A DNA stretch of 64,000 nt. Source: Scrofimicrobium canadense. Its GTDB lineage: Bacteria; Actinomycetota; Actinomycetes; Actinomycetales; Actinomycetaceae. The stretch covers positions 1-64,000 of the forward strand of contig NZ_VULO01000007.1 of assembly GCF_009696615.1 (NCBI RefSeq), given 5' to 3'. Positions 32,264-41,610 of this stretch are shown here, piece by piece. The translations under genes and the position numbers were made by a program. How positions within the stretch are numbered: position 1 is the stretch's first letter; each line of letters starts with the position of its first letter. The notes under the pieces were generated by a model. It was not told the origin of the DNA. It saw nothing but the letters and a program-made list of their open reading frames with translations, and searched no databases.

Positions 32264-34717
32264 ATGACTAAAGCACTAAATGTTGATCCCGATGTTGTCC
32301 GCCAGGCCAGCGAAATTGTTATTCCACCCATCCCTGTAAATCAATACACCCCAGATTTTGCTGCAGAAAAAGCGCGCTATGGCACCGACGGTTTGGTGGC
32401 GATGCTTCACGATATGATCGTTATTCGAACCTTCGAAAACATGTTGAACTCCATCAAAACAACCGGCGGATGGGCCGGGATCGAATACAACCACAAGGGA
32501 CCAGCCCACCTATCGATGGGGCAAGAAGCTGCAGTTGTCGGACAGGCTGCAGAACTGGATGCTGACGACTACATTTTCGGATCCCACCGCAGCCACGGAG
32601 AGATTTTGGCAAAGAGTTTCTCTGCCGCTCGCAAACTGGGGACCGGAAAAGTCACCGAAATCATGAAAGATTTCCTGGGTGGAGACACTCTCCGTTGGGC
32701 AGAGACTATCGAACATGATTCGGATGAGTCACTGATTGAAAACTTCATCCTTTTTGGAACGCTGGCAGAAATCTTCGCCCGCAAAGACGGCTTCAACCGC
32801 GGTATGGGCGGTTCCATGCACGCATTCTTTACACCATTTGGTTCCATGCCCAACAATGCGATTGTTGGCGGATCCGCTCCTGTCGCGACAGGGTCAGCTC
32901 TCTTCAAGAGGATCAACCGCGAACCGGGCATCGTCATCGCCAACATCGGCGATGCCTCTATGGGATGTGGCCCGGTGTGGGAATCCATGATGATGTCCGC
33001 AATGGACCAATACCGTAACCTTTGGCGCCCAGAGGACGGTGGCAACCCGCCAATTCTCTATAACTTCTTCAATAACTTCTACGGAATGGGCGGTCAAACC
33101 TCAGGTGAGACCATGGGCTATGGGATGCTGGCCCGAGTGGGCGCAGGCGTCAACCCTGAGAATATGCATGCTGAGCGCGTTGACGGATACAACCCCTTGG
33201 CCGTGGCAGACGCGACCCGTCGCAAGAAAGAAATACTCCTCGCAGGTGAAGGGCCAGTCCTTCTCGATACCATCACGTATCGTTTCGCGGGCCACTCTCC
33301 CTCGGACGCGTCCTCCTACCGTACCCGCGAGGAAATCGAAGCGTGGCAGAACGTTGACTCCATCGACGCATATGCGGAACGACTGGTTAGTGAGGGGGCA
33401 CTTAGCACTTCAGATGTCGAGGGAATCCGCGCCGCGGTGGAAGAACGCCTCGCCAAGGTCTTGGCGCTTGCGGTTGATGACACCAAACTCTCACGCGTGG
33501 ACGCCGAATACATCGAGTCAGTTATGCTTTCTAACCAGCATATTGAGGCTTTCAGTGATGCAGAACCTGAACTGCTGGAGCCACTGGAAGACAATGCGCG
33601 TGTCAAGGCAATCTCTAAGAAGATCCGCACGGCGACAGTAGATGGCAAACCTGTTTCTAAACTGAAGATGTACCAGTTCCGTGACGGTATTTTCGAGGCG
33701 ATGGCTCATCGCTTCTCTATTGATCCCACCATGGCTGCATGGGGCGAAGAGAATCGTGACTGGGGTGGCGCCTTCGCTGCCTACCGCGGACTGACAGAAC
33801 TGCTCCCTTACAGGCGCCTCTTTAATTCGCCTATTTCTGAAGCGGCCATCGTTGGTTCAGGTGTGGGTTACGCGCTTTCCGGAGGCAGGGCAGTAGTGGA
33901 GCTGATGTACTGTGACTTCCTGGGTCGCGCTGGTGACGAAGTATTCAACCAGATGGCCAAGTGGCAATCGATGTCTGCAGGTCTGTTGAAGATGCCACTG
34001 GTACTGCGTGTTTCTGTGGGTAACAAATACGGAGCCCAGCACAGTCAGGACTGGTCGTCATTAGTTGCGCACATGCCAGGATTAAAGGTCTACTTCCCTG
34101 CCACCCCAACTGATGCCAAAGGGATGCTTAATGCGGCTCTTGCAGGTACAGATCCAGTGGTGTTCCTTGAATCGCAAATGCTCTATGACATCGGAGAACA
34201 ATTCGAAGAGGGTGGCGTGCCGGAAGGGTATTACGAGACTCCCGAAGGGGAACCAGCTATTCGTCGAGAAGGCACTGATGTCACCATTGCAACAGTCGGT
34301 GCAACGCTCTACCGCGCTATGGAAGCAGCGGAAAAGCTGGAGAAGGAACACGGAATGAGCGCGGAGGTCATTGATCTGCGCTTCGTGACTCCGCTCAACT
34401 ATGAAAAGCTCATCGAATCTGTCAAGAAGACAGGGCGGTTGGTGTTGGCATCAGATGCGGTGGAGCGCGCTTCGTTCATGCAGACTGTCGCTAACACGGT
34501 GCAAACGCTAGCTTTTGATGCGCTTGATGCCCCTGTGGTTGTTGTGGGTTCGCGTAACCACATCACCCCGGCACCTGAGTTGGAGAGCCTCTTCTTCCCG
34601 CAGGCTGATTGGATTATTGATGCCATTCATGAGCGCATCGTTCCGCTAGACGGCTATGTGCCCGGACAGAATTACACCGATGGTGAAACGGTTCGTCGTA
34701 ACGCTGCCGGTGTGTAG
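32264..34717 (+). CDS. 2-oxoacid dehydrogenase E1, alpha and beta chains fused
   Basis: An 817-residue protein joining, in order, an E1-alpha domain (about 35-440) and an E1-beta domain (about 465-810). The alpha half has [32 protein letters not shown] and the TPP motif [20 protein letters not shown] with NNFYGMGG. The beta half has [32 protein letters not shown] and [20 protein letters not shown]. It decarboxylates a 2-oxo acid onto the E2 lipoyl group. It is not the AceE homodimer type, which is about 900 residues with a different order of motifs. The substrate (pyruvate, another 2-oxo acid or acetoin) cannot be read from sequence. AGGA-type SD precedes the ATG. Confidence 0.88.
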   Translation: MTKALNVDPDVVRQASEIVIPPIPVNQYTPDFAAEKARYGTDGLVAMLHDMIVIRTFENMLNSIKTTGGWAGIEYNHKGPAHLSMGQEAAVVGQAAELDADDYIFGSHRSHGEILAKSFSAARKLGTGKVTEIMKDFLGGDTLRWAETIEHDSDESLIENFILFGTLAEIFARKDGFNRGMGGSMHAFFTPFGSMPNNAIVGGSAPVATGSALFKRINREPGIVIANIGDASMGCGPVWESMMMSAMDQYRNLWRPEDGGNPPILYNFFNNFYGMGGQTSGETMGYGMLARVGAGVNPENMHAERVDGYNPLAVADATRRKKEILLAGEGPVLLDTITYRFAGHSPSDASSYRTREEIEAWQNVDSIDAYAERLVSEGALSTSDVEGIRAAVEERLAKVLALAVDDTKLSRVDAEYIESVMLSNQHIEAFSDAEPELLEPLEDNARVKAISKKIRTATVDGKPVSKLKMYQFRDGIFEAMAHRFSIDPTMAAWGEENRDWGGAFAAYRGLTELLPYRRLFNSPISEAAIVGSGVGYALSGGRAVVELMYCDFLGRAGDEVFNQMAKWQSMSAGLLKMPLVLRVSVGNKYGAQHSQDWSSLVAHMPGLKVYFPATPTDAKGMLNAALAGTDPVVFLESQMLYDIGEQFEEGGVPEGYYETPEGEPAIRREGTDVTIATVGATLYRAMEAAEKLEKEHGMSAEVIDLRFVTPLNYEKLIESVKKTGRLVLASDAVERASFMQTVANTVQTLAFDALDAPVVVVGSRNHITPAPELESLFFPQADWIIDAIHERIVPLDGYVPGQNYTDGETVRRNAAGV

Positions 34718-34738
34718 ATAGGTTAGTTGCCATTCTTT

Positions 34739-34799
34739 GGTGAGTGCGTGGTTTTTACCGAAATCTTGCAGAAAAATCCGTAACAACCACACACTCACC
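34739..34799. repeat. 61-bp near-perfect inverted repeat after the E1 gene
   Basis: Arms at 34739-34760 (GGTGAGTGCGTGGTT...) and 34778-34799 (...AACCACACACTCACC) are 22 bp with three mismatches around a 17-base A/T-rich centre. It begins 22 bases after the E1 stop. No U-run follows. It may be the operon terminator or a small mobile palindrome; its sequence is unrelated to the 70-bp repeats. Confidence 0.6.
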
Positions 34800-34889
34800 G
34801 CAGCAAACTTCTATTTGCCAAATTTACTGTGCAAAGCCTATGACTATAGGTGTCAAGTGTGCTTGGCATGGTTCATAGGAGGTTTGACA

Positions 34890-34961
34890 GTGGATAACAA
34901 GCTTGCGCTGATACTTTGCATTGCTCTTGAAAAGAAGTTTGAGGACCTGTCCTATTTCTAG
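34890..34961 (+). CDS. possible 23-residue small protein
   Basis: A GTG-started frame of 23 codons, MDNKLALILCIALEKKFEDL plus SYF, preceded by a perfect AGGAGG (34877-34882) at seven bases. TATAGG at about 34843-34848 could be its -10. The first half is hydrophobic and the second charged, as in small membrane peptides or leader peptides. The longer open frame that contains it has no other coding signs. It lies alone between the inverted repeat and the convergent deacetylase gene. Function unknown; chance is possible. Confidence 0.3.
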   Translation: MDNKLALILCIALEKKFEDLSYF

Positions 34962-35008
34962 TTTCTAGGCGAGGTGGCCCTGTCACCATAGTAGCTGTTT
35001 GGCAAATA

Positions 35009-35839
35009 CTACCAAGCGGCTACTAATTCAATGTCACTGCGATCAAGGGCTTTCTGCCATAGCGGGTCGCGCAAAAGCTGCAGTTCCCATACGCGTTTTT
35101 GCCAGGCTGATCCAAATTTTTCACGTGCAATATCACTGTCATAGGCAGGGTGCAAGAACAGCTCTGAGGTCCCTTCTGGAAACTGGTCTAGCATCCGTAG
35201 ATACGATTCGCGCAGCGACTCATAGTTAGGGATATCCGCAATTGGTCGCTGATTGCTGGCAATTTCTTGCGGCAGCGGTATATGAAGTAGATCAGCAAAT
35301 GTGATGGCTTGAGAATGAGCTCTCATCAGGTGTTCAGGTACTTGGTCTCCCACAAACATTGCAAGCGACCGGGGAAGCCGAAAGCCCAAGTTGTGGTCAG
35401 CGCAAAACTGCAGGGACTCTCCAATGAATGATGGACCGCTTAGCCCGTAGAGTGTTCCGCTGTGAGAGTCCAGTCTATTGGGCGAAAATCCCATGTCTTT
35501 TAGGGCCTGCAGCTGTGCCTCCAGTTCAGGCTTTATCTGTTCGCTTGTGGCTGGATCTATCTGTGTAGGATCATCTGGAAAAGTGGGCATAATGCGCCGC
35601 ATTTCTAAAGAGGACGGCCTCCATGCGGAGTTACCGCGATCAGAACTCAGCACTACATGGAGGCCCGTTTGCGGGGAAAAAGAAATGAGATCGTCGCTGT
35701 GCGCTGATAGATGCGGACTTGCAGAAATGACAGTTGTGGCAGTGATGAGGCTATCCCTGAAAAGATCGACGATTGCTTGATCCACTTCAGGGCAATATCC
35801 AAAATCATCCGCAGTGATCACTAGTTTTCGAGTGGCCAT
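35009..35839 (-). CDS. ChbG/HpnK (YdjC)-family carbohydrate deacetylase
   Basis: A 276-residue polysaccharide-deacetylase-like protein. The metal and catalytic motif is LVITADDFGYCPEVDQAIVD at the N-terminus; further ligands lie in TGLHVVLSS and RLDSHSGTLYGL. Family members remove acetyl groups from short chito-oligosaccharides (ChbG) or similar N-acetylated glycans. The ATG at 35839 is used because the longer frame lies inside the upstream MFS gene and TADDFG is normally within 10 residues of the start. It follows the symporter gene by five bases, so the pair probably imports and deacetylates an amino-sugar glycoside (inferred). Confidence 0.85.
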   Translation of the reverse strand: MATRKLVITADDFGYCPEVDQAIVDLFRDSLITATTVISASPHLSAHSDDLISFSPQTGLHVVLSSDRGNSAWRPSSLEMRRIMPTFPDDPTQIDPATSEQIKPELEAQLQALKDMGFSPNRLDSHSGTLYGLSGPSFIGESLQFCADHNLGFRLPRSLAMFVGDQVPEHLMRAHSQAITFADLLHIPLPQEIASNQRPIADIPNYESLRESYLRMLDQFPEGTSELFLHPAYDSDIAREKFGSAWQKRVWELQLLRDPLWQKALDRSDIELVAAW

Positions 35840-35844
35840 TGTTG

Positions 35845-37248
35845 CTATTCCCAATCTGCGTTGGTGATTGCTGAACGGTACGAACCTGTTTCCTCGGTAT
35901 CTTCCTCCTCCGTATTGCCTTGAGGCAAGGTGATGAAACGAGAAATCATGGTTCCGATGAGAAGTAATGCGCAGGGGTAAATCGCCATGTAAAAACGCCA
36001 TGCTAGGTCAGGATGTGCACCGGGAGCATCACCGCTGACATATCCGAAGAACCAGCCAAGAGATGCGATAGCGAGTGCAACGAGGAGAGCGTTGAGGCGT
36101 CCTAAAACTCCGAATGCTGAAAGAAATAGGCCTTCGCGGTGCACACCAGACTTTCGAGCGTCATCGTCCAAAATGCGAGCAAAAATGAGGTCATTGGTCG
36201 CAAGCATTCCCGAATATCCTATTCCGACACATAGGCCAGCGATAATAGCCCCGATAAGATTGGACGCAAAGAATAATGGAATAAAAGAAACAGCGCAGAC
36301 TGGAAGTGCGATCTTCCATGTCCATGCCGCACCTTTCCGTCGCACCACAGCTGTCCATACTGAAAGAAAGCCGATAGAAGCAAGAATGACAACAACTTGG
36401 AGAATCGTTGAGTCAAGCGGAGTTCCCTGCAACGAATACTTAACGTAGAACTGGAGACCTCCTAGTATCAACCCGATGCCGGCTGCGTAGCAGGCACTAA
36501 CGATTCCTACCGTCCAGAAGTATTTATTTGTAACAATCTGTTGTATTGAACGAAAGAATCTTGGACGCTCCGTCTTATCTATAGCGGGATTTTCGTGAAC
36601 TCCTAGCGCCATATAGATAATAATTATGGCGCCGGTAATACCATAAATTATTGCAAGTGTAATGTAGCCCTGTTCGGGATTGATGCATCCAGGCTTGCCC
36701 TTTTCGCAGCCTAAGACGTTTTGCGCGAGAATAGGCGTTAGGCCTAGGGCGATGATCATTGCGACAAGCTGAAATCCTTGCCGAAGAGAATTCGCAAGCG
36801 CGCGGCGTTTTTCTTGCGGAAAGAGTTCAGGAAGTAGAGCGCCGTAGTTTGCGTTGATGAGAGAGTCAGATGCTTCGGAGAGAATTGCAAAGACCGCGAA
36901 CCATATGACTAAGCCGACACCCTTGGACGCGACTATATTTGCTGGCACCCAAAATAAAGCAATCATGCTGAGCATGAGTACGAGTGCTCCCGTAATCAAA
37001 TATGGTTTACGTCGCCCCCATCGAGTGCGCGTGCGGTCCGAAACGTATCCAAAGAGTGGATTATCCAGAGCGTCGATAATTCCATATATGGCATAGACAG
37101 TCGCATATATTGCGCCGTCAAGCCCTAGAATGTCGACATAGAAATACATCATCGAGCCTTTGATGACGTTGATTGGGATAGATGTTCCAAACATTCCAAC
37201 TGCGTAACGCGCAGGATGTGTTGCTCGGACAGTCTTAAGTTCTGACAT
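35845..37248 (-). CDS. GPH-family (MelB-like) sugar:cation symporter
   Basis: A 467-residue carrier with 12 helices. The GPH signature region is clear: PLFGYVSDRTRTRWGRRKPY at about 65-84, with DALDNP just before it. The C-terminal 30 residues are acidic (NTEEEDTEETG). The family takes up disaccharides and glycosides, pentosides or glucuronides with H+ or Na+. GAGGAACAC precedes the ATG. It forms an operon with the deacetylase downstream. Confidence 0.88.
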   Translation of the reverse strand: MSELKTVRATHPARYAVGMFGTSIPINVIKGSMMYFYVDILGLDGAIYATVYAIYGIIDALDNPLFGYVSDRTRTRWGRRKPYLITGALVLMLSMIALFWVPANIVASKGVGLVIWFAVFAILSEASDSLINANYGALLPELFPQEKRRALANSLRQGFQLVAMIIALGLTPILAQNVLGCEKGKPGCINPEQGYITLAIIYGITGAIIIIYMALGVHENPAIDKTERPRFFRSIQQIVTNKYFWTVGIVSACYAAGIGLILGGLQFYVKYSLQGTPLDSTILQVVVILASIGFLSVWTAVVRRKGAAWTWKIALPVCAVSFIPLFFASNLIGAIIAGLCVGIGYSGMLATNDLIFARILDDDARKSGVHREGLFLSAFGVLGRLNALLVALAIASLGWFFGYVSGDAPGAHPDLAWRFYMAIYPCALLLIGTMISRFITLPQGNTEEEDTEETGSYRSAITNADWE

Positions 37249-37428
37249 GTGTTCCTCGGATTCTACTCACCGTTGAGATATGGGGTGAAGTATATAACGT
37301 GTCGTGTACAAAGCACATTTGCTGGCTGGTATTTTCCCCTTAGTGGTGCGGCGGGATATTTACTGTAGGAAAGGCATTTCATAGTTATAAGAAGTGAAGC
37401 CCCATCGCCTTACGTAGAAAACTGCGTA

Positions 37429-38049
37429 TTAGAGATACCTCTTGACCATTCCATCAAGAAGAGCATCTGCCGCTTCTGTGAGACGAGACCCAATTGAATC
37501 GATCCGACGAAGAACTTCTCTCTTTTTGAGAGTATCCATGGAGAGCTCCTCCGCGAAAACTCGAGTGAGGCCATCTTGATACCGTTTTCGTAAACGACTT
37601 GCGTGGTGTCTAGCGATTAAGCACTGTTCCCTACTTTTTGCAGTATCTGCAGTTGCAATTGCACGACGCAAGGCCCGTAATGAATCACCAGCAGGAGCTA
37701 GGGCATTGTTCGACCAGCGCCCGGGTGGCACATCCCATTTAGCCATTTCTCTGACCAAATCGCGAAGATTATCGGTGACGTCGTCGATAGATCGGGATGC
37801 TCGGAAGAGGTCTTCTCGTTCCAACGGAACTGTGAACACTAGGTCCATACGGTGTACCAGATTAGCCCGCGCATCATCGCCTTCGTGTTCAATGCTGCGC
37901 ATGGGTTTCCGAGACTTTTGCGCATCGGCTTCACGAGAACACACCATATTGGCCAGTTCTGTAGCATCAAGAGCCACCATGATCTGTTCAATCAATAAGT
38001 CGGCGACGGACGGCCTAGGTCTTTTGCGATGGAGTAGTTTTCGAAACAT
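37429..38049 (-). CDS. DUF47/PhoU-like Pit accessory protein
   Basis: A 206-residue helical protein starting MFRKLLHRKRPRPSVADLLI, with the DUF47 pattern EHEGDDARANLVHRMDLVFT and PLEREDLFRASRSIDDVTDN. Such proteins accompany Pit phosphate carriers and resemble PhoU. The ATG at 38049 is chosen because GGAAAG lies nearby and earlier in-frame starts lie within the permease gene. It lies six bases after the Pit gene. The 180 bases downstream hold the start region of the symporter gene and nothing else that I recognise. Confidence 0.85.
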   Translation of the reverse strand: MFRKLLHRKRPRPSVADLLIEQIMVALDATELANMVCSREADAQKSRKPMRSIEHEGDDARANLVHRMDLVFTVPLEREDLFRASRSIDDVTDNLRDLVREMAKWDVPPGRWSNNALAPAGDSLRALRRAIATADTAKSREQCLIARHHASRLRKRYQDGLTRVFAEELSMDTLKKREVLRRIDSIGSRLTEAADALLDGMVKRYL

Positions 38050-38054
38050 ATTCT

Positions 38055-38996
38055 TCACTTTCCAAGTAGTGTGCCACCATAAGCTAAAAGTGCTGATACG
38101 GGCATTGTCCATAGCCAAGCTATTCCGATGCGGCTGATACTACGCCAATAGATAGCCTTGGTTGATCGTGCAATTCCGGTGCCTAACAGGGCGCCAGTGA
38201 GTGATTGTGTCATCGAGAGGGGAATACCCGCCACGGATCCCCCAATTACAGTGGCTGCTGTAGCGGCTTCGGTCCACAACAGTCGTGTGGGCGTGGCGGC
38301 CGTGATGCCGTGGCGAACGAAACGTCCAGATCGTCGAAGTCCAGTGAGAGCGCCGAGACAAAAGATTGTTGAAGCGATGAAAAGTAATCCAGCCTGACTA
38401 GAGGCTTCTTCCACGGTGTTGCCCATGACAAGAGCTACACAGAAAAGCACTTTTTGACCGTCGTTGAGTGCATATGCAGCCACGAGAGAGGGAAATGTTA
38501 GTGTTCGGTAGGCAGCAAGGGTTCGGTGTGTTGCTCCAATATGCGGAAGAGCTGGCGGTACACGTGAGAGCAGCCATCCCAGTAGTGCCGCAATCAGAGG
38601 GGCAGCCAACCCCAGACTGATTACTTTGACCAGTAGCGGGGAATCGAGTGGTTGGTTGGTTGCGATGTTTGTTCCCGCAAGCGCCCCAACAAGAGATAGC
38701 GTGATCGACGTGGGAATAGATTGCAAAGTTGCGAATCCCACCACCATCAACACCGTGCCAATAACAACCACCGCACCAAAGGCCCCAGTGGATTGCGAAA
38801 ACATGTGCTGTAGAGAGCCTGCAACTGCCCAAAAACCACAAAAGGGCAGAATCGGTAAGAGGATCCAAAGCAGACTAATGGGAATCCACCAGTAACGACG
38901 TAAAGTTTGAAGTGGTACTGCAACCAACGGTGCCCCATCGTTTCTGCCGGAGACAAAGACGAATGCGGCACATACGATCCCTAAGAGTATGTCCAC
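38055..38996 (-). CDS. Pit-family inorganic phosphate transporter
   Basis: A 313-residue membrane protein with about nine helices and the two duplicated Pit signatures: FVFVSGRNDGAPLVAVPLQT near the N-terminus and AAYALNDGQKVLFCVALVMG near residue 165. In most family members the first motif is GANDxAN or similar; here it is GRNDGAP. The start is GTG at 38996 with AAAGGGGG upstream. Together with the DUF47 protein it makes a low-affinity phosphate uptake system. It is divergent from the ROK regulator. Confidence 0.87.
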   Translation of the reverse strand: MDILLGIVCAAFVFVSGRNDGAPLVAVPLQTLRRYWWIPISLLWILLPILPFCGFWAVAGSLQHMFSQSTGAFGAVVVIGTVLMVVGFATLQSIPTSITLSLVGALAGTNIATNQPLDSPLLVKVISLGLAAPLIAALLGWLLSRVPPALPHIGATHRTLAAYRTLTFPSLVAAYALNDGQKVLFCVALVMGNTVEEASSQAGLLFIASTIFCLGALTGLRRSGRFVRHGITAATPTRLLWTEAATAATVIGGSVAGIPLSMTQSLTGALLGTGIARSTKAIYWRSISRIGIAWLWTMPVSALLAYGGTLLGK

Positions 38997-39105
38997 TACG
39001 CCCCCTTTGCCTCAGAAAATACACCATCGACTCAATGACTTTATGCGCGTAAGCCGTGCAAGTGAGTCATATCCAGTCAAGCTACTACTTGTACCACACA
39101 AATGG

Positions 39106-39149
39106 GCTCATATGTAACTATCTTGCCCCCAGCAGAGCTCATATATGAC
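39106..39149. repeat. paired repeats in the Pit-ROK divergent intergenic region
   Basis: GCTCATATGTAAC (39106-39118) and GCTCATATATGAC (39137-39149) are 31 bp apart, three helical turns. A weaker GAGTCATATCC lies at 39065. They may be binding sites for a regulator of either divergent gene. Confidence 0.4.
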
Positions 39150-39253
39150 CAGTCATTCTGTTGCGAATGTGTATGATTGCACTGTTCCTCGCTAAATACT
39201 GCGGATGTCTCATGCAGACATAATTGGGGTAATGAAGTAAAGGAGTTTTCGCC

Positions 39254-40531
39254 GTGTCAGAGGGTGGATTTCGTTCACGGTCCCGAAGTCTGCGGCTAGG
39301 AACGAATATTCCAAGAGTGGGAGATTATAACCAGTTAGTGGTTTTTGACCTGATACGACGTGCAAAAACGGGGATTAGTCGAGCTGAAGCAGTTGCGGAA
39401 ACAGGGTTGAGCCCGCAAACCGTATCCAATGTCGTCAATCGGCTACTCGAACTTGAATGGGTGAGGGAAGGGCAACGAGTTCATCGATCCGGTCGAGGTA
39501 AACCGCGTACACTTTTGCATTCGCAAGCTGACGCTGCGTATGCCGTTGGTGTACATCTCGAGCCGTCCCCGATCATTTCTGCTGTCTTAATGGATGCAAA
39601 TGGAACAATTCGGCGAAGAGCCAATACCGATTCAATTCCTGATCCAAATGAGGCCGTGATGACAATAGGCCGTTTGTGCGCGGAACTGATTGACGGAATT
39701 CCTGTTGAAAGAGTGCTGGGGATTGGCTGCTCGGTGCCAGGTCCGATCGACCTTGATAGAGGTACCTTTATCGACCCGCCAACGTTACCCGGTTGGGACA
39801 ACTTTCCTTTCTTGCAACAAGTGCACAATGCCACCGGACTGACTGTCTACATGCAGAAGGACTCGATTGCTGCTTTAGCTGGTGAGTTATGGAATCGCGA
39901 TCGCGGGCTCGATAGGACGACTCTATTTGTCTATGCGGGATTTGGTATTGCATTTGCGGTGGCTCGCGGTAGAGAACTATTTGTTGGAGGCAGCGGCAAT
40001 GCCGGAGAAGCAGGCCATATCAAAGTGAGTATCGATAGTGCACCTTGTAGCTGTGGGCGCCAAGGTTGCGTTGGTAAAATTATCGAGTTTGAATACGTGG
40101 TTGGGCAAGCTGTTGCCCGGGGAATACTGCCTGACCGAGATCGTCAATGGAATCATACTGAGCTGGTTGCAGGAATGGATGCAATTGCGACAATGGCCCG
40201 TGATGGAAATGCAGTCGCACAGGATCTATTAGCGGAGTCGGTCGACGCGATAGCTGAGGCTGTTGTGATCACGGCGGACTTTTTAGATGCAACGGACGTG
40301 GTGATTGGTGGTACCCATGCCGCTAGGCTTGCCCCGCAGTTGTCTCATGCGGTTGAACGCGAGTTCTCCAGATATTCAGTGCTAGCACCGATTCATTCAT
40401 TGACGGTTCATGATGCCGATTTTGCAGCCTGGGTCGGCGCTGCCGGTGGGGCAAGTCTAGTTTTCGATGCACAAATGTCACCTACATCAACCGTTCTTAC
40501 TGGCCGCTCTAGTGTTGGTAAACAGGCCTGA
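39254..40531 (+). CDS. ROK-family transcriptional regulator
   Basis: A 425-residue regulator with an N-terminal winged helix (GISRAEAVAETGLSPQTVSN, about 40-60) and a ROK sugar-binding domain. The ROK cysteine motif is CSCGRQGCVGK near residue 262 (family form CxCGxxGCxE; Glu is replaced by Gly), and the sugar-binding GNAGEAGHIK block precedes it. The start is GTG with AGGAG eight bases upstream. Known relatives (NagC, Mlc, XylR) bind a sugar or sugar phosphate. It lies just upstream of the mannoside-type cluster and probably controls it through the 19-bp palindrome at 40605-40623. Confidence 0.88.
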   Translation: MSEGGFRSRSRSLRLGTNIPRVGDYNQLVVFDLIRRAKTGISRAEAVAETGLSPQTVSNVVNRLLELEWVREGQRVHRSGRGKPRTLLHSQADAAYAVGVHLEPSPIISAVLMDANGTIRRRANTDSIPDPNEAVMTIGRLCAELIDGIPVERVLGIGCSVPGPIDLDRGTFIDPPTLPGWDNFPFLQQVHNATGLTVYMQKDSIAALAGELWNRDRGLDRTTLFVYAGFGIAFAVARGRELFVGGSGNAGEAGHIKVSIDSAPCSCGRQGCVGKIIEFEYVVGQAVARGILPDRDRQWNHTELVAGMDAIATMARDGNAVAQDLLAESVDAIAEAVVITADFLDATDVVIGGTHAARLAPQLSHAVEREFSRYSVLAPIHSLTVHDADFAAWVGAAGGASLVFDAQMSPTSTVLTGRSSVGKQA

Positions 40532-40578
40532 AATACTGCAAACTGCTTGTCCTGGTAAATTAGCCATTTTGAATATGC

Positions 40579-40644
40579 TGTGATCTATGTCACAGCCTTA
40601 TATTTAGTCTAAGACTTGGACTATATCGATCTTTTGCCTATTAT
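40579..40644 (+). promoter_or_regulatory. GlxR/CRP site, palindromic operator and promoter of the mannoside cluster
   Basis: TGTGATCTATGTCACA (40579-40594) matches TGTGANNTANNTCACA, the GlxR/CRP consensus of actinobacteria, at every fixed position. A promoter follows: TTGGAC (40616-40621), 17 bases, TATTAT (40639-40644). A 19-bp imperfect palindrome, TAGTCTAAGACTTGGACTA (40605-40623), covers the -35 and suits the ROK repressor. The CRP-type site is centred about 64 bp upstream of the expected start, a class I activator position. Confidence 0.7.
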
Positions 40645-40704
40645 GAGTTCATCTGGATGGGACAGCGCAGTTGTCTGACACTGTCGAAATGAACGGACAA
40701 TTCA

Positions 40705-41610
40705 ATGAAGATTGCAAACGCACCGGTCAGTTATGGAGTATTTGGACTGGCACGTGAAGATACGCCATTACCCAATGGAGAAGAGCTGCTTCGCTACGTG
40801 GCAGATGCGGGTTACGAGGGCATTGATCTTGGGGCGCCAGGACTATTGGGTAGAAAGGACAATCTTGCTGGTCGCTTACGACAATATGGGTTGGGACTAG
40901 CTGGTGGGTGGGTGGATCTGCCTTTCGGCTCAGGGACCGATGAAGAATTTGATTCCGCGTTTGCACAAGCAGAAGCAATAATGCCGCTTTTTGTCGCCGG
41001 AGCAGAGGCTGGAAATTTTCCTGTTCCAAAACCCACACTGGCGGACTCAGGTGACGATAGACGTCGAATGAAGCCAGGCGGTAGTCCAGAACTTGAACTT
41101 ACTGATGAAAAGTGGGAACGTTTTTCTGATCGTCTTGCACGCGTGGCAAAAATGGTGCGGGGGTTCGACCTAGAACCAACATTCCACCATCACGCCAGTA
41201 CGTATGTTGAAACTCCCTCCGAAATCGATCGATTCTTAGAAATCGGTGATGTGGACTTCACGTTTGACACAGGACATCTCTTAATCGGCGGAGGTGATCC
41301 CATCAAAGATCTGCCGCGTTGGTTACCTCGTATCAATCACTTCCACCTCAAGGATGCAGACAGGTCGATTTTGGCGACTGCCATGGGATCAGACAATCCG
41401 GTGAGGGACGTCTGGGAAAAGCGAGTGTTCACCCCATTAGGTGAAGGCGACCTTGATGTCGACGGAATCATGGAACTGATTGTTGCGTCAGGATTCGATG
41501 AATGGTTAGTCGTAGAGCAAGACGTAGTGCTAAAAGATGCCGCTGACGTTGAGCGTGCAATACAAGACCAAGTTGCCAACCGTGATGCACTGAGGAAGTG
41601 GCTACCGTGA
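40705..41610 (+). CDS. sugar phosphate isomerase/epimerase-like TIM-barrel protein
   Basis: A 301-residue xylose-isomerase-like/IolE-like protein. It starts MKIANAPVSYGVFGLARED, the usual start of inosose dehydratase and related enzymes. Metal-site residues are visible in DLEPTFHHHASTYVETPSEI, FTFDTGHLLIGG, HFHLKDAD and WLVVEQD. It probably isomerises, epimerises or dehydrates a keto-sugar or inositol derivative. It heads the operon, and its stop forms a GTGA overlap with the oxidoreductase gene. Specific substrate unknown. Confidence 0.8.
   Translation: MKIANAPVSYGVFGLAREDTPLPNGEELLRYVADAGYEGIDLGAPGLLGRKDNLAGRLRQYGLGLAGGWVDLPFGSGTDEEFDSAFAQAEAIMPLFVAGAEAGNFPVPKPTLADSGDDRRRMKPGGSPELELTDEKWERFSDRLARVAKMVRGFDLEPTFHHHASTYVETPSEIDRFLEIGDVDFTFDTGHLLIGGGDPIKDLPRWLPRINHFHLKDADRSILATAMGSDNPVRDVWEKRVFTPLGEGDLDVDGIMELIVASGFDEWLVVEQDVVLKDAADVERAIQDQVANRDALRKWLP

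Noticed and set aside
32264-34717. AceE-type homodimeric pyruvate dehydrogenase E1
   Set aside because: Motif order and length fit a fusion of separate alpha and beta chains of the branched-chain/acetoin/pyruvate heterotetramer type instead.
34737-34889. Upstream part of a 74-codon frame after the E1 gene
   Set aside because: It reads through the inverted repeat and has no ribosome binding site; only the last 23 codons are kept as a low-confidence candidate.
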